This document shows positions 1 to 7,418 of a stretch of DNA of 64,000 nt, piece after piece. The stretch spans positions 43,950-107,949 of the forward strand of contig NZ_FOFM01000012.1 of assembly GCF_900110875.1 (NCBI RefSeq), in the 5' to 3' direction. The notes below the pieces were generated by a model. The model saw only the letters and a program-made list of their open reading frames with translations. It ran no database searches and was not told where the DNA came from. The first letter of the stretch is position 1. The number at the start of each line of letters is the position of its first letter. This stretch comes from Pseudovibrio axinellae (GTDB lineage: Bacteria > Pseudomonadota > Alphaproteobacteria > Rhizobiales > Stappiaceae). The position numbers were made by a program, and so were the translations under genes.

Positions 1-1
1 T

Positions 2-136
2 ATTCAAGCCGTTGGGAGGGCGAAACTATCAGAAGTGGCGAAAGGTGCATGGCCTTTTGCTCTTATGATGCTGGCGACAGCAGTTCTTCTTTACTATTGG
101 CAAGGGCTTGCCCTGTATATCCCATACAACACATAG
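2..136 (+). CDS. TRAP transporter large permease, C-terminal end only
   Basis: The window opens inside a reading frame that runs from base 2 to a TAG at 134-136. It encodes 44 residues with one hydrophobic segment (PFALMMLATAVLLYYWQGLAL) and then a short polar tail. TRAP large permeases (DctM) typically end this way, with a last membrane helix of the type seen at the ends of the two complete DctM proteins here. The stop lies 15 bp before the next gene, an isocitrate lyase/PEP mutase family enzyme, so the two probably form one uptake-plus-catabolism operon. Only the tail is visible, so another membrane protein is possible. Confidence 0.5.
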   Translation: MQAVGRAKLSEVAKGAWPFALMMLATAVLLYYWQGLALYIPYNT

Positions 137-151
137 ATTGAGAGCAAGACC

Positions 152-1006
152 ATGTCCAAAGCCAAAGTCCTCAAAGCTCTTCTTGAGAGCGGCAAACTTA
201 ATGTTACGCCCTGTTGCTGGGATGCCCTATCTGCAAGCCTTATAGAGCAAGCAGGTTTCCCGTTGGCATTCATGAGCGGCTTTGGCGTTTCAGCGGCCCG
301 TTTGGGGCAACCAGACGCCGGCCTCATTTCCTACGCTGAGATGGTGGATCAGGCCAGATCGATCGCTAATGCGACCAGCATTCCGGTGATTGGGGATGGC
401 GATACGGGCTACGGCAATGCACTTAACGTTAAACGCACCGTAAACGGCTATGCCAATGCGGGGATGGCCTGTGTGATGATTGAGGATCAGCTTGCACCAA
501 AACGATGTGGTCACACCAAAGGCAAACACGTAGTGGCTCGAGATGAAGCCTTCATGCGTATTCGCGCTGCCGTTGATGCAAAGAATGAAGGTGCAGACAT
601 TCTCATTTTGGCGCGTACAGATGCACGGGCCGAACATGGTCTGGAGGAAGCTATTGAACGGGCAAAAACATTCCGTGAGATAGGTGCCGACATGACCTTC
701 GTTGAAGCGCCGCGCACAGTGGAAGAAATGAGGCGTGTCAGTGAAGAGGTAGAAGGCCCCAAGATGGCAAATATGCTGGAAGGCGGGCTTACACCGTTCC
801 TCCAACCTGCTGAACTACAAGAGCTCGGCTACGCCATCTCCACCTATCCCTTAACCGGGTTGATGGCGATGATTAAGGCGCAACAAGATGCCTTGGACCA
901 GATGAAAAATGGTATTTTCTCTGATCCCGTAATGAGCTTTGAAGACCTCCAGAAAGCCGTCGGTTTTGACAGGTATTATGAAGCTGAAGAGCATTACAGG
1001 CATTGA
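152..1006 (+). CDS. isocitrate lyase/PEP mutase family protein
   Basis: A 284-residue TIM-barrel enzyme of the isocitrate lyase/phosphoenolpyruvate mutase superfamily. These enzymes make or break C-C or P-C bonds of alpha-oxo acids through Mg-bound enolates. Visible motifs are the metal-binding loop DGDTGYG (residues 82-88), the acidic pair ED (111-112) and KRCGH (117-121), which matches the KKCGH loop of the lyase branch; its Cys119 is the expected general acid. That favours a lyase (methylisocitrate lyase-like or oxaloacetate/oxo-acid lyase) over a PEP mutase. The length is normal. It directly follows the TRAP permease end, so its substrate is probably an imported oxo or hydroxy acid. The exact substrate cannot be read from the sequence. 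Confidence 0.85.
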   Translation: MSKAKVLKALLESGKLNVTPCCWDALSASLIEQAGFPLAFMSGFGVSAARLGQPDAGLISYAEMVDQARSIANATSIPVIGDGDTGYGNALNVKRTVNGYANAGMACVMIEDQLAPKRCGHTKGKHVVARDEAFMRIRAAVDAKNEGADILILARTDARAEHGLEEAIERAKTFREIGADMTFVEAPRTVEEMRRVSEEVEGPKMANMLEGGLTPFLQPAELQELGYAISTYPLTGLMAMIKAQQDALDQMKNGIFSDPVMSFEDLQKAVGFDRYYEAEEHYRH

Positions 1007-1094
1007 GTGTGTTGCAGCGATAGTGTGTCAGTAAAACCGTATCGGGTAGCAAGCGGCCTAAGGCCAGCATTGCATGGTTGGTTACAAAGCGCGA

Positions 1095-1115
1095 ACCTCC
1101 CACCGACTGGGAGGT
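1095..1115. terminator. hairpin between convergent genes
   Basis: Perfect 8-bp inverted repeat ACCTCCCA / TGGGAGGT with a 5-base loop, lying between the convergent lyase gene and map. No T tract follows on either strand, so it is a hairpin of terminator type rather than a proven intrinsic terminator. Confidence 0.35.
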
Positions 1116-1190
1116 CCATCATGTGCGACCTGTGATGAAGGTGTAGAGGTTTGAGAGGAACCAGAGCGCGGAAGCTGCGTTTGCTTCTTC

Positions 1191-1970
1191 TTATCCGGGT
1201 ATCTTCTCTCCATCCCTGAGTGTAAGCACTTCAAATCCGGTTTTAGTTACCAAGATCGTGTGTTCCCATTGGGCGGAAAGCTTCCTATCCAGTGTTTCGA
1301 CAGTCCAGCCGTCTTCTTTGGTCACCGTTAGTTCTGTGCCCGCATTGACCATCGGTTCTATGGTGAAGGTCATGCCCTCTTTCAGCAGCGTGCCAGTGCC
1401 GCGTTTGCCGAAGTGCATGACGGAGGGCCCTTCGTGCATATCGCGCCCAATTCCGTGGCCGCAATACTCTTTCACGATGGAATAACCCGCAGTTTCTGCC
1501 AGTTTTTGAATGGCTGCGCCAACATCGCCTAATCGTGCTCCGGGCCGAACCTCTTTGATACCAGCCCACATGGCGCGGTAGGTTGTCTTCACGAGCTTTT
1601 GTGATGCACGAGAAGCCGCTGGTAAGACAAATGTGGTGCTGGAGTCGGTGATGAAACCGTCTTTTTCTAAAGTGATATCGACATTAATGATATCTGTCGC
1701 TTTCAGGAGCCGATCTTTGCTGGGAATACCATGGCAGACGACCTCATTGACGGAGGTGTTCAGCGCAAACTGGAAGCCATACTGTCCCTTACTCGCGGGG
1801 CGAGATTTCAAGTCGTTGACAATATAGTCTTCTACCCGATCGTTGATTTCCAACGTGGAGACACCCGGTTTAACGACCCCTTTTAGCATGTCAAAAACAC
1901 GAGCAAGAAGCTTGCCAGACTGACGCATAAGCGCAATCTCTTCGGCAGTTTTCACGATGATTGCGCTCAT
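1191..1970 (-). CDS. map: type I methionine aminopeptidase
   Basis: Removes the initiator methionine from nascent proteins in the cytosol. The 259-residue length is normal for a bacterial type I enzyme. The five metal ligands are in place: D98, D109, H172, E205 and E236. The substrate-side His80 is also present (in CHGIP). Motifs GHGIGRDMHEGP and TIEPMV are canonical. Its ATG overlaps the TGA of the upstream ParD-like gene by 4 bp, so the two are translationally coupled. That linkage suggests an accessory copy rather than the housekeeping map usually found in a ribosomal-protein operon, although copy number cannot be checked here. Confidence 0.93.
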   Translation of the reverse strand: MSAIIVKTAEEIALMRQSGKLLARVFDMLKGVVKPGVSTLEINDRVEDYIVNDLKSRPASKGQYGFQFALNTSVNEVVCHGIPSKDRLLKATDIINVDITLEKDGFITDSSTTFVLPAASRASQKLVKTTYRAMWAGIKEVRPGARLGDVGAAIQKLAETAGYSIVKEYCGHGIGRDMHEGPSVMHFGKRGTGTLLKEGMTFTIEPMVNAGTELTVTKEDGWTVETLDRKLSAQWEHTILVTKTGFEVLTLRDGEKIPG

Positions 1971-2173
1971 GTTTCGATCACCTCAGGAGGAGTTATATTA
2001 CTGGATCTGAGTTGCTGTTGGATCAATTCTGCATAGGTGAGTGTGGGGTTTAGCTCTGCAAGCATCCCCATCTTGATCCAAAACTCAGCCTGAGCGTTGA
2101 TGGAGCGAGACATAACTGCACTCGCCTTTCTGATGTCCTCATGAAGGTCATCGGAGATTTTGACTATACCCAT
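1967..2173 (-). CDS. ParD-like antitoxin family small protein
   Basis: A 68-residue protein beginning MGIVKISDDLHEDIRKAS. The pattern is a ribbon-helix-helix-like N-terminus followed by a helical segment, as in the ParD-like family named after the ParD antitoxins. I chose the ATG at 2173 because the family starts there; an upstream in-frame ATG at 2221 would add 16 residues of unrelated sequence. The stop overlaps the start of map by 4 bp. In ordinary ParDE modules this position holds a ParE toxin, but here it holds methionine aminopeptidase. Whether the protein binds DNA, Map or neither is unknown. Confidence 0.7.
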   Translation of the reverse strand: MGIVKISDDLHEDIRKASAVMSRSINAQAEFWIKMGMLAELNPTLTYAELIQQQLRSSNITPPEVIET

Positions 2174-2263
2174 GGAAAGGCCCTTTATACGATTGATATA
2201 CATATCGTATACGAATCGCATAATTGCAAGCGAAGAGAAGCATAGTTATTTGCAGCGACTGCG

Positions 2264-3523
2264 CTAACGGTTGTTCTCAGGCAGGTCGTAGTCAAAGGGG
2301 TGTTGGCGATAATCTTGCTGATAAAGGCGTTTATGGTCATTCAGCGAGCCTAAAAACCCCCTCCAGTCAAGGTGTGGCTGCCCGGTCAGCTCACTCATCT
2401 TCTTGATGCATTCAAAAACACCGTTGTGGTATTCTTCCAGTTCGCTGGTTCGTTTTTCAAGGACACAGCCCCCATCAGCCAACTCTTGTTTCATCTGACG
2501 CAGCGTCGGCAAACTTACCTCTCCATTGAGCACCATTGCGCAGTACAGGCTTTGTAAATGTACGTTGGCAAAATGGACTGTAAAGCGCGGCAACCCAAGG
2601 AAGATCAGTGTTGGGTCTTCCGGGTAGAACATATTCATGTAGAGCGGACCGATTGTCGCGCCGCTTACTATTATGTTCTTTAAAGCACTTTTCAGGAAGG
2701 GAAACTCGTAGATGTACCCGGTACATAAGATGATCGCATCAACATCAGATAGGCTTTCACCATCTTGCAGATAGATGCTGTTGGCCTCAATGCGCTCGGG
2801 GCGGGCATGCTGCGTAATGTTATGGCCATCCCCATAACGGCCCTCACGCACATAACACTTATGTCCATTGGGCGGAAATGTTCCGCAGATGTAAACTTGT
2901 TCTGCCAAAGCGCTCAGGTCGAGTGAAATGTCTTCGGAAGAGACACAAGCTCCAATCAGTGCTACGCGCTTCCCGCGATAAAGCTCTGGTGTCCGATAGG
3001 ATTGTGAGTGTGTTATCGAACCTTCAAAGCGTTCAAGGCCATCAATGAAAGGAATGTTGGGGTAGCTATCCTTTCCCGTTGCTACAAGAACATGCGTGAA
3101 GAGTTCGCGTGTTTTGCCACTCGTGATGCTCCAGTTGTTTTGTGTCTTTTCAAGCCCCGTGACAGGCGTCTGGAACTTGATGAGTGGTGTGATGCCGGCT
3201 GCCTTTGCAGAGGCCTCAATGTACCTGAGGATATCTACTCTATCTGGAAAGAGCTTGAGTTCCTCCGGCAATTTATAATCACACAGCTGCATGGCCCGCT
3301 GAGGCAGATTTGCCCGCAGTTTTGGGTACATTGCTGACGCGACGTTGCGCCGTTGTGGGTCGCGTATGTCGACAGGGATAGAAGGCAACGCTTCATAGGC
3401 CCACTGGCCGCCTAGACAGTCTCTTGCTTCAAATACGGTTGGTTTTAGGCCTCGCCGCTTCAATTCGATTGCTGCGGTCAATCCTGTCGGGCCTGCTCCT
3501 ATGATCGCAATATTCGGACCCAT
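2264..3523 (-). CDS. NAD(P)-binding flavin-containing monooxygenase
   Basis: A 419-residue group B flavoprotein monooxygenase. The N-terminal FAD motif is GAGPTG (within IAIIGAGPTGL). The family fingerprint FEGSITHSQSY matches FxGxxxHxxxY, and a second Rossmann stretch RVALIGACVSSEDIS should bind NADPH. The C-terminal half has the ATGY-like LCTGYIYEFPFL. FMOs oxygenate soft N or S nucleophiles such as amines and sulfides; trimethylamine is a common substrate in marine relatives, but nothing here proves it. I chose the ATG at 3523, which has GAGGG just upstream, instead of the longer frame starting at 3604. It stands alone, separated from the upstream TRAP operon by a strong terminator. Confidence 0.82.
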   Translation of the reverse strand: MGPNIAIIGAGPTGLTAAIELKRRGLKPTVFEARDCLGGQWAYEALPSIPVDIRDPQRRNVASAMYPKLRANLPQRAMQLCDYKLPEELKLFPDRVDILRYIEASAKAAGITPLIKFQTPVTGLEKTQNNWSITSGKTRELFTHVLVATGKDSYPNIPFIDGLERFEGSITHSQSYRTPELYRGKRVALIGACVSSEDISLDLSALAEQVYICGTFPPNGHKCYVREGRYGDGHNITQHARPERIEANSIYLQDGESLSDVDAIILCTGYIYEFPFLKSALKNIIVSGATIGPLYMNMFYPEDPTLIFLGLPRFTVHFANVHLQSLYCAMVLNGEVSLPTLRQMKQELADGGCVLEKRTSELEEYHNGVFECIKKMSELTGQPHLDWRGFLGSLNDHKRLYQQDYRQHPFDYDLPENNR

Positions 3524-3625
3524 GTGACCCTCAGCCTTGTTGCGGACCAAAGTACTATGGAGTTTGCAGGTTAATTGCCGGTTGGAACGAAAGTTAGGAT
3601 GCAAGCGGACTTTATGAAACCACTA

Positions 3626-3655
3626 CAAAAAGGGGAGAGCAGATGCCCTCCCCTT
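3626..3655 (-). terminator. rho-independent terminator of the TRAP/aromatic operon
   Basis: Read on the minus strand, the arms AAGGGGAG / CTCCCCTT (8 bp) are followed by a T5 run. It lies just after the dctM stop and closes the operon before the flavin monooxygenase. Confidence 0.8.
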
Positions 3656-3677
3656 GCGATAAATTTGGTGTAGTAGG

Positions 3678-4994
3678 TTACATGGCCCCGATGAGCCAGA
3701 GTGAGAACCAGGGAAACGCGATCAGCAGTGCGAGACGAACAAGGTCTGAGACCCAGAATGGGAATACACCCTTGAAGATTGTTGAGAGTTTCACGTCTTG
3801 CAACACGTTGCGCAGCACGAATACGTTGAGCCCGACAGGGGGCGAAATCAAACTAATCTCTGTCACGACAACCACAATCACCGCAAACCAGATCAGAACA
3901 GCTTCAGGATCGTTTAAAGCGTCCACGCCGAAATCCAATTCCAAAATAAGCGGATAAAACACTGGAACAGTGAGCAGGATCATGGAAAGGCTTTCCAAAA
4001 CACAGCCAAGAACGATGTAAATGAGTACGATGCCAAGGAGCACCATGTAGGCGTTAACGTCAAGGTTGAGCACCCACTCCGCCAGTGTATCTGGCAGTCC
4101 TGCAAAGTTGACGAAGTTGGAGAACACTTCAGCTCCAATAATGATCATGAAGATCATCGCCGTGGTGCGTGCGCTTTCCAGCATTGCCTGATAGAGGCTT
4201 TCCAGCTTCATGCCACCCATTGCAAGCGCAATCAGGAAGGCAGTTGCAGCACCAATGCCGGCAGCTTCGGTCGGGGTGAAGAACCCGCCGTAGATACCAA
4301 CCATAATCACCGCGAAAAGCCCCAGTACAGCAAATACACCGAGTTTTTCCTTGCGCGTAAAAGGCTCAACGCCTTCAGCTTTGGGCGCAAGAGAGGGGTT
4401 GATGAGGGTCGCAACGTAGATTGCACCAATATAGAGCAAGAGCCCCAAAATTCCAGGAAGAACACCTGCAATGAACAGTTTGCCAATGTCGGATTCTGTT
4501 AACAGGCCGTAAATGATCATCACCACAGAGGGCGGAATGAGAATGCCGAGTGTTCCGCCTGCTGCAATAGAGCCAGATGCCAGACTGTCGGCATAACCGT
4601 ATTTGCGCATGGAGGGCATCGCAACTTTGGACATGGTGGCCGCTGTTGCTAAAGAAGACCCGCAAACGGCTGAGAACCCGCCGCAGGCAACAACTGAGGC
4701 CATGGCAAGGCCGCCGCGTGCTCCCCCTAGCAATCGGTTTGCGGCTGCATAAAGCCCTTGGCTTACACCAGAAATGGTAAGCAGGTTGCCCATGAGGATG
4801 AACAGGGGAACAATAGAGAGCGAGTACGACAGGCTTGTTTCAAACCCGACCGTGCTGACAACGGGCCATGTGGCCGACCAGCCGCGGATCCAGGCAAACC
4901 CAACGGAGCCGACAAGGATCATGGCAAAGGCAATTGGAACGCGCAGGAAGATTAAGGTGAGCAGAGCTGCAAAGCCGACAAGGGACTCAAACAT
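3678..4994 (-). CDS. dctM: TRAP transporter large permease
   Basis: A 438-residue very hydrophobic protein of the DctM family, the large membrane subunit that couples sodium entry to uptake of organic acids delivered by the periplasmic DctP. About a dozen membrane segments are visible, plus the family's conserved stretches GGFSAVCGSSLATAATMSKV and GILIPPSVVMIIYGLLTESD. It is the last gene of the dctPQM set, 4 bp after dctQ. Its placement behind a ring-hydroxylating flavoprotein and a VOC enzyme suggests that the imported compound is an aromatic acid, not necessarily a C4-dicarboxylate. Confidence 0.95.
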   Translation of the reverse strand: MFESLVGFAALLTLIFLRVPIAFAMILVGSVGFAWIRGWSATWPVVSTVGFETSLSYSLSIVPLFILMGNLLTISGVSQGLYAAANRLLGGARGGLAMASVVACGGFSAVCGSSLATAATMSKVAMPSMRKYGYADSLASGSIAAGGTLGILIPPSVVMIIYGLLTESDIGKLFIAGVLPGILGLLLYIGAIYVATLINPSLAPKAEGVEPFTRKEKLGVFAVLGLFAVIMVGIYGGFFTPTEAAGIGAATAFLIALAMGGMKLESLYQAMLESARTTAMIFMIIIGAEVFSNFVNFAGLPDTLAEWVLNLDVNAYMVLLGIVLIYIVLGCVLESLSMILLTVPVFYPLILELDFGVDALNDPEAVLIWFAVIVVVVTEISLISPPVGLNVFVLRNVLQDVKLSTIFKGVFPFWVSDLVRLALLIAFPWFSLWLIGAM

Positions 4995-4998
4995 GACT

Positions 4999-5511
4999 TT
5001 AAAAACCTCTGCGGAATGCTTTTTTGAACAGCACGAGCGTATAAGCTCCGCTCAAAAGAGCTGACACAGCCGCAATCCAGGACAGCGGGGCCAGCGGAAT
5101 ATCCAGGGCGTTTGTCACAGAACCATCTTCCATCAAGCGAACTGCATGGGCAGCAAGACGCCAGGACAAGACGAAGAGAACAACGGTAGAAACGAACCCG
5201 GCAATGGCGGTCATCAATGACTGCATGACAGGGGGCACCATGCCATAAATCATGTCGACTTCAACGTGTTCCCGGCGTGAGGTGGTCAGAGGCAGTGCGG
5301 CAAAAACCAATGCACCAAGCATCAACTGGGTCACCTCGAACGCACCACGAACCGGCGTGTTGAACCAGTACCGGCCAACCACATCAACGACTGTAAGGCC
5401 AGTCATACCCGCGAGGAGCAACGCACAACATATTCCAAGGCCGAGCTCGATGAGCTTGGCGAGGGAGCGCACCCGCGATGCGCCCCCAGAAGAGTTGTTA
5501 GACCCGATCAC
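4999..5511 (-). CDS. dctQ: TRAP transporter small permease
   Basis: A 170-residue DctQ-type subunit with four predicted membrane helices, starting around residues 15, 50, 90 and 135. It carries the family pattern VVDVVGRYWFNTPVRGAFEVTQ near the first loop. It starts with GTG at 5511, overlapping the TGA of dctP by 4 bp, so synthesis is coupled to the binding protein. It scaffolds DctM in the inner membrane. Confidence 0.9.
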   Translation of the reverse strand: MIGSNNSSGGASRVRSLAKLIELGLGICCALLLAGMTGLTVVDVVGRYWFNTPVRGAFEVTQLMLGALVFAALPLTTSRREHVEVDMIYGMVPPVMQSLMTAIAGFVSTVVLFVLSWRLAAHAVRLMEDGSVTNALDIPLAPLSWIAAVSALLSGAYTLVLFKKAFRRGF

Positions 5512-6557
5512 TTTTCTACGCCGGTAGATTTACGGAACTTTGTGAGAGCAGCAGTGCCGTCAAAGCCATCTTCTGCAACAGCCTTTGCCCATTCGGCCTC
5601 ATAGGCAGCTGCTTTTTCCTTGATGGCCGCAACCATTTCAGGAGAGGCATCATAGATTTCGATGCCAGCTTTGTTGATGCGCTCGATTGCTTTCTCATCC
5701 GCATCGTTCCATGCCTTGCCAACACGCTCAGCAAAAGTATCGCCGGAGATCGCCATGATGGCAGCCTGATCTTCAGCAGAGATGCCTTTCCACTTGTCTT
5801 CGTTCATCACGAGGAACCATGTGGTGTTGTAGATACCGCCTGGAACGCGCATGGAGTATTTGACGTGGTCCAGCAGTTTGAACGCGGTCAACGCTTCATA
5901 GGTGAAGGTCACGCCGTCGATGATGCCGCGAGACAGGGTCTCGTACACTTCGCCGGATGGCATGAACAGCGGAGACGCGCCAAGATCGCTGGCCAAATCA
6001 GCAATGTAACCGCCCGGAACACGGATCTTAAGGCCTTCGATGTCAGCTGGTGTGTTCAGCTTGCGAACGTTGTTATGGAACACGCCCGGGCCATGAACGA
6101 AGAGACCAAGAACCTTGGTGCCTTTGTGCTCAGCCTGCGCATCCAGATCGTTTGCGTAAACATCCCAAAATGCTTTGGAACCGGAAACTGCGTCATCTCC
6201 AAGGAAGGAGAACTGGCCGATACGCGAGCGCTGGAAACGGTTGTCCTTTGTGAAGGAGTGCAGGCCATACGTGATGTCGACAACACCATCCGCCGCCATG
6301 TCAAAGTGCGCAGGTGGAGCGCCAGCAGACTTCGCAAGAACGCGCACAGAGACGCGACCGTCGGTCACCTTACTAATTTCTTTGGCCCAAGGCTTGATCG
6401 CATTGACCACAATAGGGTGGCGCGGTGGCAACCAGCTGGAAAGAACCAGCTTGGTTTCTGCGTAGGCAGCAGTTGCAAATGCAGTTGGTGCCAGCATCGC
6501 AGCAGTTGCCATGCCAAGCAGCGTGCGGCGAGCAACTTTCGTCTTCGAGAATTCCAT
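5508..6557 (-). CDS. dctP: TRAP transporter substrate-binding protein
   Basis: A periplasmic solute receptor of 349 residues. The start at 6557 (MEFSKTKVARRTLLGM) has a strong AGGGAGG ribosome site and gives a standard export signal (basic ARRT, hydrophobic core, cleavage after AYA near residue 33). The frame open to 6626 would place the signal internally. Typical DctP features follow, including the LKIRVPGGYIADLASDLGASPL region, in which an Arg normally grips the ligand carboxylate, and later GIIDGVTFTYEAL. The ligand is probably a hydroxy-aromatic or phenylacetate-type acid, inferred from the co-transcribed ring hydroxylase. It lies 88 bp downstream of the VOC gene. Confidence 0.92.
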   Translation of the reverse strand: MEFSKTKVARRTLLGMATAAMLAPTAFATAAYAETKLVLSSWLPPRHPIVVNAIKPWAKEISKVTDGRVSVRVLAKSAGAPPAHFDMAADGVVDITYGLHSFTKDNRFQRSRIGQFSFLGDDAVSGSKAFWDVYANDLDAQAEHKGTKVLGLFVHGPGVFHNNVRKLNTPADIEGLKIRVPGGYIADLASDLGASPLFMPSGEVYETLSRGIIDGVTFTYEALTAFKLLDHVKYSMRVPGGIYNTTWFLVMNEDKWKGISAEDQAAIMAISGDTFAERVGKAWNDADEKAIERINKAGIEIYDASPEMVAAIKEKAAAYEAEWAKAVAEDGFDGTAALTKFRKSTGVEK

Positions 6558-6645
6558 GGCTCCCTCCCTTAAGATACCAATAAAATCATTTTGTTGGGTA
6601 AAGAACGGGAACCTCCCAGCCCCCATTCTTCAGGCACTTCTAAAA

Positions 6646-7188
6646 CTAAGCTTTGCCGAGCTCTTTTGCATGCAGCCAGTCAGCGTGTTTCGGCGCTTTC
6701 TTGGTGCGGCTCCACTCTTCCAGCATGTCCCACTTCACAGCGTCGAGACGCTTGAGCTTCTCTTCTTCTGCAGGATCCGGACACGCCAGTTCAACGCGGT
6801 GTCCGTTTGGATCGAAGAAGTAAATGGAATGGAAAATGGAATGATCTGTCACGCCCAGCACATCAATGCCGTTGCCTTCAAGGTGCTCTTTAAACTCGAT
6901 CAGAGTTTCACGGTCCTTCACTTTGAAGGCAATGTGCTGCACCCAGATTGGTGTGTTTTCATCGCGACCCATTTCCGGCTTGGTTGGCAGTTCGAAAAAC
7001 GCCAGCACGTTGCCGTTGCCTGCATCAAGGAACAGGTGCATATACGGATCAGGCTCGTGCGTTGAAGGAACCTTGTCCTCCGCAATGGCCAGCACGAAGT
7101 CCATGTTGAGGTTTTTGGTGTACCACTCCACGGTTTCTTTTGCGTCTTTACAACGGTAAGCGACGTGGTGAATTTGCTCAATTTTCAT
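6646..7188 (-). CDS. VOC-fold metalloenzyme (ring-cleavage dioxygenase or glyoxalase-like)
   Basis: A 180-residue protein with two beta-alpha-beta-beta-beta modules of the vicinal oxygen chelate fold. Four potential metal ligands fall at the canonical positions: H8 (IHHVAY), E66 (AFFEL), H85 (VQHIAF) and E133 (RVELACP). A His/Glu/His/Glu set is the pattern of glyoxalase I-type isomerases. Extradiol dioxygenases use His, His and Glu, which are also all present. In this operon, between a ring hydroxylase and a transporter, it is a candidate for cleaving the hydroxylated ring or handling its product. The start at 7188 was chosen because the family begins there; the frame opens 15 bp earlier. Confidence 0.75.
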   Translation of the reverse strand: MKIEQIHHVAYRCKDAKETVEWYTKNLNMDFVLAIAEDKVPSTHEPDPYMHLFLDAGNGNVLAFFELPTKPEMGRDENTPIWVQHIAFKVKDRETLIEFKEHLEGNGIDVLGVTDHSIFHSIYFFDPNGHRVELACPDPAEEEKLKRLDAVKWDMLEEWSRTKKAPKHADWLHAKELGKA

Positions 7189-7208
7189 GTGTCTACAACC
7201 CAAAGCGA

Positions 7209-7418
7209 TTAAGCTTTGGACCCTCCCTGAGTTTTTGCAGCCAGTTCAATTGCTTCGCGAAGAACCGCCCTGTCGCCAATGTGGTTGGCGAGGATAAGGA
7301 CAAGCTTGGCGTTGAGTGCCTCACTCTCCTTTTCCGAGCGGCCTTGATGCAGAGCCAGAAGTTCTTCGTAAAAGTCATCGGCCTTGGCGATGTTCGCCTT
7401 TGTATTCAGATGGCTCAT
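7209..7418 (-). CDS. DUF2783 small protein, probable hydroxylase partner
   Basis: A 69-residue, mostly helical soluble protein with no signal or membrane segment, recognisable as the DUF2783 family by its overall pattern (DDFYEELLALHQG, LVLILANHIGD). Its ATG overlaps the stop of the flavin hydroxylase by 4 bp. In Pseudomonas putida the 3-hydroxyphenylacetate 6-hydroxylase MhaA needs a small coupling protein, MhaB, encoded beside it. The size and position here make an analogous role likely, but identity to MhaB is inference. Confidence 0.72.
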   Translation of the reverse strand: MSHLNTKANIAKADDFYEELLALHQGRSEKESEALNAKLVLILANHIGDRAVLREAIELAAKTQGGSKA

